Shown here piece after piece: positions 58,556-64,000 of a DNA stretch of 64,000 nt (the stretch's first letter is position 1; the number at the start of each line of letters is the position of its first letter). This DNA comes from Sphagnum magellanicum. Lineage: Eukaryota > Streptophyta > Sphagnopsida > Sphagnales > Sphagnaceae. Position numbers and translations under genes: made by a program. Below the pieces are notes generated by a model that had not been told where the DNA came from, searched no databases, and saw only the letters and a list, made by a program, of their open reading frames with translations. The stretch covers positions 23,286,949 through 23,350,948 of the forward strand of contig CM038912.1 of the NCBI GenBank assembly GCA_021904315.1, written 5' to 3'.

Positions 58556-61500
58556 GTCAATGCTTGACATGTAGAATTTTGAGATGATTGTGACCTAGAT
58601 GAAACAAATGTAATAGAAAGTCTTTGTTTGGGTAGATTTTAAAGTCACAACAAGCCAATGGAAAGAGGCCCTTGTAATTGTGTAATTACTTTGTGTCCAA
58701 GATGCAACACATTTTGATAAGCTAAATTTAGGGTTAGGTTGTGCAGTCGATTTTACTAGAACTCCTTTTTTCTTTTATTTTTGTATGTGTACATGTTGTT
58801 GAAGATAAATGACAAACATTGGCAACATTTCTTTGTTTTCCTTTTTTTCCATTTTTCAACAAAAATGGGGTCAATACCAAGGATTTTCCTTTGTGAGGTA
58901 GGTGGGTTAATGACCCTCCACAAGAAATTTTAGTTGAATTTGGTTACATGTTAAAGAGAACATTAAAAAAAGTTTGGATTTTTGCTACATGTTGGCAACA
59001 TGCTAGAACTTGTTATCAAAATATGACAATTTTATTTATTTTTAATCAAAATATGGCAACTTTGTAGGATTTTTTCTAAGAAAACCCTTTGTAAGATTCA
59101 CACTAACATTTTTTTGTTTTCAAGTGGCAAACTTTCACATTAAAAACATTAAAAGTCAATACATAAGCCTCCAAAGTTTTGTTTAAAAATATTAAGCCTT
59201 TTTTTCATTTCGTATTCTTTGGTATTGACATTTGAACATGCCAAGCTAATCTTGGTATTTGTAAATTTTTTAAATTTCATACCCACCTAGTCTTAATATT
59301 GGGTTTTTGAAAAAAAATCGTGTACTAGCCTAGTTGTGGTATTGGGTCCAAAGAAAAATTTAGCAAATATGAAATAGGTATGTACCAATGTTGGCAAGTT
59401 CCTAGCTTGCATTATTTAAATTAAGGTGTTCAAGTTTTTATGACTCAAACCCAAACCAACACCCTTTTGATATAATCAACGCAAGAATTGAATTGTGGAA
59501 CTAGTCTTTTGTTAGAATTGTGAAAAAACAACTTTTGAACTTGTCTTTATGTAAGTAAGTTCAATTTTTTTAAAAAGTTGACAAATCAATTGAACTTTAT
59601 AGATAAGTGATAAGACTTAATTAATTATAATATCTTTGTACTTATACAATAGGGGATTGTGTAGAGTACATGAAATTGAAATTAGTTCCCAACAAAGTTC
59701 AAATGTCTTTGAATTTGAATAAATGTGCCAAAATTGGAACCGTATAATTTTGAAAATTGAAAAACTAGGCTTAAACTTGCACTTAGAGAACCTACCAAAC
59801 AGAATTTTCATGTCAAAACTAAGATTGAAAATTCTCTTCAAAAAAAAAATTGATCAACATTGGCATAAACTTGATATTGAAACTAATATAAAACTAATAA
59901 CATCATAATGTTACCCTACCATGCAAGATTAATATTGCCTCAACCATACCAACCTTGTAGAGTTTAAATCAAATTAGGTATCAAGTACCTAATGCATAGA
60001 TTACACAATATACCATGCACATGCTTGTACATCAAACCAACAATTGTATATGCATGTTGGGTAAATTCATGTTATTACATGAACCACATCCATACCACAT
60101 GCATACACACACACATCATAATTTACAAATGGTACATTTTTTCATTGTATTTCAAACTTTATAATGTTAATAATTACATTTTTTTATTATGAATGTCAAA
60201 TATTAAACTTTAATTATATATTGGTTTGGTCCCTTAGCTCATATAGATGGACCAATATTTATTTTGAAAGGAAGATGTCATGTTTATCCAAGAACATAAA
60301 TTTAGGTCAAAGTTGGATGTAAAGGGTATTGGTCATAAGTTATGAACATTATCTTAATGTTAAGTCTTAAAAACTAATCCAAGCTATTGCACAAACCCTA
60401 GCCAAAACAAAAGAATTAATTAAAAGGGTTTGTGGTACACTTATTGCAAATAAGTGGATGTCATTGGTTTTTTCCACAAGCTTATAGGAACAACATTGAT
60501 GCACTATTAGATTTTCAAGTGGTACCAAAGTTTTAAAACCATTTGATTCTCTATTTTGCAACAAAATGCAAACCCAAAGTGCATTCCTTAGCTTCCAAAA
60601 ACAAATTGTGGGAATTTTGAGATGGGATTAAAACAAATTCACAAGCAAAAATGTTAAAGTGAATTTACACAAACGATAAAAAAGAGTGGTTAGTCCAAAT
60701 TGAAGCCAAAATTTGGGGCGTGGACAAGCCATGAGACACCAATTTATAAAACACACTACTTCATTGGGGAGTGTTGTGTTTCATGCTCCAGTCAAAAATA
60801 TTTTGAGCCCTATTTCCTTTGATGGTTAGGAATCATTACATTAGACCTTTCGATGGAGAATACAAGCCCATATTTTTATATCTATACTTAAAAACCTTCC
60901 CAACTGTCTAAATAAGGCCCAATTTGATAACATTTACTATTTATGCTTTTGTTTGATAGATTCTAAACACCTCAAGACTCTAACTTCCCAAAGTGAGAAA
61001 ACCATTTGGGAGTGTTGATATTCATTCTCCCACATTTTTGTGAGTGTGTTGGAGTTCCAAAACATTCTTATAACCCACTCCCCTATCAAATTAATAAAGT
61101 TATCACATTTTGTAGGAGCTATTATAAAGCAAGGCTTCTTAAGTGAAAGAAGAAAAAACAAGCCTCATATCTAACATGGAGTTTTATCAACTGAAATTGC
61201 AACTCAATCTTAACAATCATATATTTCAAACCATTGTGGGTTTTCTTAAAGAATGATTACAAGCACAAAAGGAGAACAAAATAACGGAATCAAATCATGC
61301 CCCATGCACAATGAATAAATAAAGGAGATCATGGAACATCTAAACATTTGTTTCAAGCGTTAAAAGAAAGGCCTAAAAAACCATCATAACAAACCTATTG
61401 GACTAGGGAAGGAACTTTAAACAAAATATGAAAACTTGCAATAAGTGTGATTAAACTTCTATCATGAATTATACAACCTAGTCCCAATCACATGATAGAG

Positions 61501-61843
61501 ATTGTGAAGCAATTTTGTATTCAAATTACCTTACCAAAAGAACCAACAATAAAGACATGCAATCTCATATTTCAACACTAATAATTAAGGAGGAGCTTCA
61601 TTTAACTATAAGTGATATGGCTAATAACAAGCCTCAAGCTTAAATCAAATCATCATGTAGTTTTTAAAACATTTTTGGCATATCATCAATGGAGATTATT
61701 TCCTAATTGTACAAAGTTTGCTTTCACAAGGGTGGTTTTTTGGAGGTGTCATCAATGGTTCAAGATATTAATTTTTTTTGTAAGAAGTCTAAGCATGATG
61801 TGATTTTTGACCTTAAACTAAATTTCAGCACTTGTACTACATG

Positions 61844-62182
61844 TTATTTGTTGTAGGTTTCAAGCCCCTCACTTATCCTTTGGGCTAGACTCCTAGCATC
61901 ATGTTCCATTGGAATTGGGTGACACGAAACATGTTGGGTCATTTGTGGGTTATAAGAATTGATTGCTACACCATACTTGACAACAACAACCAAAAACCTA
62001 ACAAAGGATACCGATATTATTTTGGATAAAAAATATGGTTTGAAAAGCACCCAAGTTGCATCTACCTCAACATTAGATGTTTCTTGTGATTCAATAATAG
62101 TTTTAGTTTGAGACACAATTTCGATGTCGTCTTCTTTGTCATAAATTGATAAAGTAGGGTGAGTGGCACTTGTTGATGCCAT
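61844..62182 (-). CDS. Unidentified 112-codon frame
   Basis: Starts MASTSATHPTLSIYDKEDD and is acidic and serine/threonine-rich in the first 40 residues, then a hydrophobic stretch, ending SLAQRISEGLETYNK. The only frame in the last 7 kb with somewhat protein-like composition. It has no recognised motif or supporting context, and may be a transposon-gene remnant or chance. Confidence 0.2.
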   Translation of the reverse strand: MASTSATHPTLSIYDKEDDIEIVSQTKTIIESQETSNVEVDATWVLFKPYFLSKIISVSFVRFLVVVVKYGVAINSYNPQMTQHVSCHPIPMEHDARSLAQRISEGLETYNK

Positions 62183-64000
62183 TACTTTTTTCTTTAAATT
62201 ATTAGAAAAAAGGTCTATTCCACCCCTACTATTGTAACTATGATGACCATATAATCAAATTCACAAAACTAAAATGACTAATTATGTTTATTTTTAGTAA
62301 TTAAAAAAATGAACGTGTGATATGATGCAATCCAATTTATATTCAAATCATATCAAACACTTTTAAATACATGTGGGCTATGTTATGCTTATGTGGAGAT
62401 TGTAACTAAAATGGCATGATTATATTATATCCATTGAATTGTTGAGTATTTATTATATAATTTTTTTTTAATAAAAAAGTTGTCTTGTTTGTTGTTGTCA
62501 CCTAATTTTATGTGAATAAGGTTTTAGTTATTTTTTTTGGTGTTTGGGGGATTTATTCCTAGGAAATGGTTTTTGAATTTTGTCCTCCACATTTAAAATT
62601 CTAGAACAATTTAGGGAACATAAAACTATTGGGTTCATGCTAATTAAATAATGCACAACTATCAACAACATGTCATTCTCATTATGCCTAACATAAAATA
62701 TGTGAAGCCTAAATGGAGACCGTAGTTATACTCATGTGACTAAACTATGTCAATTGAATTGTGACATGGATGTTAATGTCTCAACATGAAATATTACAAT
62801 TTGCTATTTTATTTAGGAATGCATACCATGATAACTTCAATATTTTCTAAAACATTGTTATAACCAAAATTGGAGCTATGTTGTTTTAACACAACTACCA
62901 TTAAATAATATAGCTTTTCACCATTTTCACTTCCATGAACATCCCTATATCCCTTATGTTTTCCTTCACATACTTGGTTTTTAATATGTTTTTTGAACAT
63001 GCCATTCATAATCTTCAAACTTTAAATCATATAACTACTACATGAAAGTTTTTTTATGTAATGAAGACATTAAAGATGTTTAAAAATAAAGAATAATTAT
63101 GAAACCATCCTTTTCCAATGTTTACAAAGTCATGATTGCCAATAACAACATTTAACCAAATTTGGTGATAAATTAATATGAAAGTTAAAAAAATAATGAT
63201 CATTCTATATTCTTGGCTACTTATTCAAACCTATTGCAAGTTCCAAAATTAACTTGTTTGAAATGAATATGATGACTTGGAAATAAGTTTTTTCAAAATA
63301 TGGTTAATTTGAGTGAGTTTTCAATGAAAAAACATTACTATAGGTCAAAATCACGTTTTTCAAGTTGAAAAAGAAATGAAAATTAGCCCAAAATAACATT
63401 GTATGAAATTATATAAGATTAATTTGTAACTTTGTATTTCACATGTGAAACTAATTGCAATTAAGATATTTACATTGGAATTATATATATATCAGTTTAA
63501 TCTAATGCCTTTATATTTGAAATTAAAAATTACAAAAACATACATAACTATCATATCAAAGACATGTGAAATGAATTCATTATGAGATTTTAAAATAATT
63601 AAATGAAGTAATAGATATTTGATGACCTAGGTCCAAATATCTAGAATTAAAATTTTAATAAATAATAAAAAATTAAAAAAATTAAAATTTGAGAATTAGA
63701 TGTAATTAAAGTGATATGCCCCAAAAAACTTCCACAAAAGTGTGGAAGATATTTCCTCAATATAATAAAGCCTTGGGCACATTCCTTAACTTTTCATGCC
63801 ATTAACAAAAAGATAACATGGGAGCGTTGGGCTAAAATTAGATGAAACACTTCATATTCACTTATTAATCACATTCACTACACAAACCAAACAACAAGAC
63901 TATTAATGCAATTGAATTTAACTGGGACATGCCTTGGGCATCAATCTTGATTTGTTTCCCTTGCCCCATCCTTGGTCAAAAGCCAAGACTAGAAGATTAT

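Larger units (their letters stand above)
56446..64000. other. AT-rich intergenic DNA after the TypA-like gene
   Basis: 56446-57700 is probably 3' UTR and spacer. Beyond it no exon structure, transposon ends or RNA gene is visible. It holds the palindrome at 57763-57790 and the tandem repeat at 58360-58555. Open stretches are short and A/T-driven. Confidence 0.6.

Overview
This is a window of plant nuclear DNA: introns with GT-AG borders, a chromodomain Ty3-type LTR retrotransposon, AT-rich intergenic DNA, telobox motifs in a promoter, and plant families (PIF-type bHLH, VARICOSE/EDC4, THO6/DWA1, a TypA/BipA-like organellar GTPase, a TKL kinase resembling plant MLKL). The large, repeat-filled spacers and divergent homologues suggest a non-flowering land plant such as a fern or lycophyte, but the species cannot be fixed from the sequence alone.

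Layout. 1-5478: 3' part of an intact chromovirus with its 3' LTR. 5.5-8.9 kb: unrecognised gene remnants. 9.1-11.1 kb: PIF-like bHLH gene (+) with an altered basic region and a 64-bp minisatellite. 11.2-22.7 kb: block A, with an MLKL-like kinase (+) and a 5'-truncated THO6 copy (-). 22.7-29 kb: AT-rich DNA with a 1-kb degenerate minisatellite. 29.8-37.2 kb: a VARICOSE-like gene (+) whose N-terminal and WD40 region is tandemly and in-frame duplicated. 37.9-46.4 kb: block B, a second copy of block A carrying an internal inversion. Block B holds the second kinase (+), and its complete THO6 gene (-) runs out to 48.36 kb. 48.7-56.4 kb: a 19-exon TypA-like GTPase gene (+), head to head with THO6 across about 340 bp. 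56.4-64 kb: AT-rich, no convincing gene.

The most unusual observation is that the VARICOSE-like exons, a small acidic exon at 37984-38136 and the kinase exon at 38443-39956 all join in phase. They give one 1759-codon frame (stop included) of two EDC4-like WD40 modules plus an MLKL-like kinase, with no VARICOSE C-terminal domain visible. In block A the same acidic exon is instead phase-compatible with the upstream bHLH gene, but its splice donor is deleted. The duplicated VARICOSE units have near-identical introns and sharply divergent in-frame exon patches, the reverse of neutral expectation.

All exon borders were inferred by eye from splice signals, phase and remembered family sequence. No search or alignment program was run.
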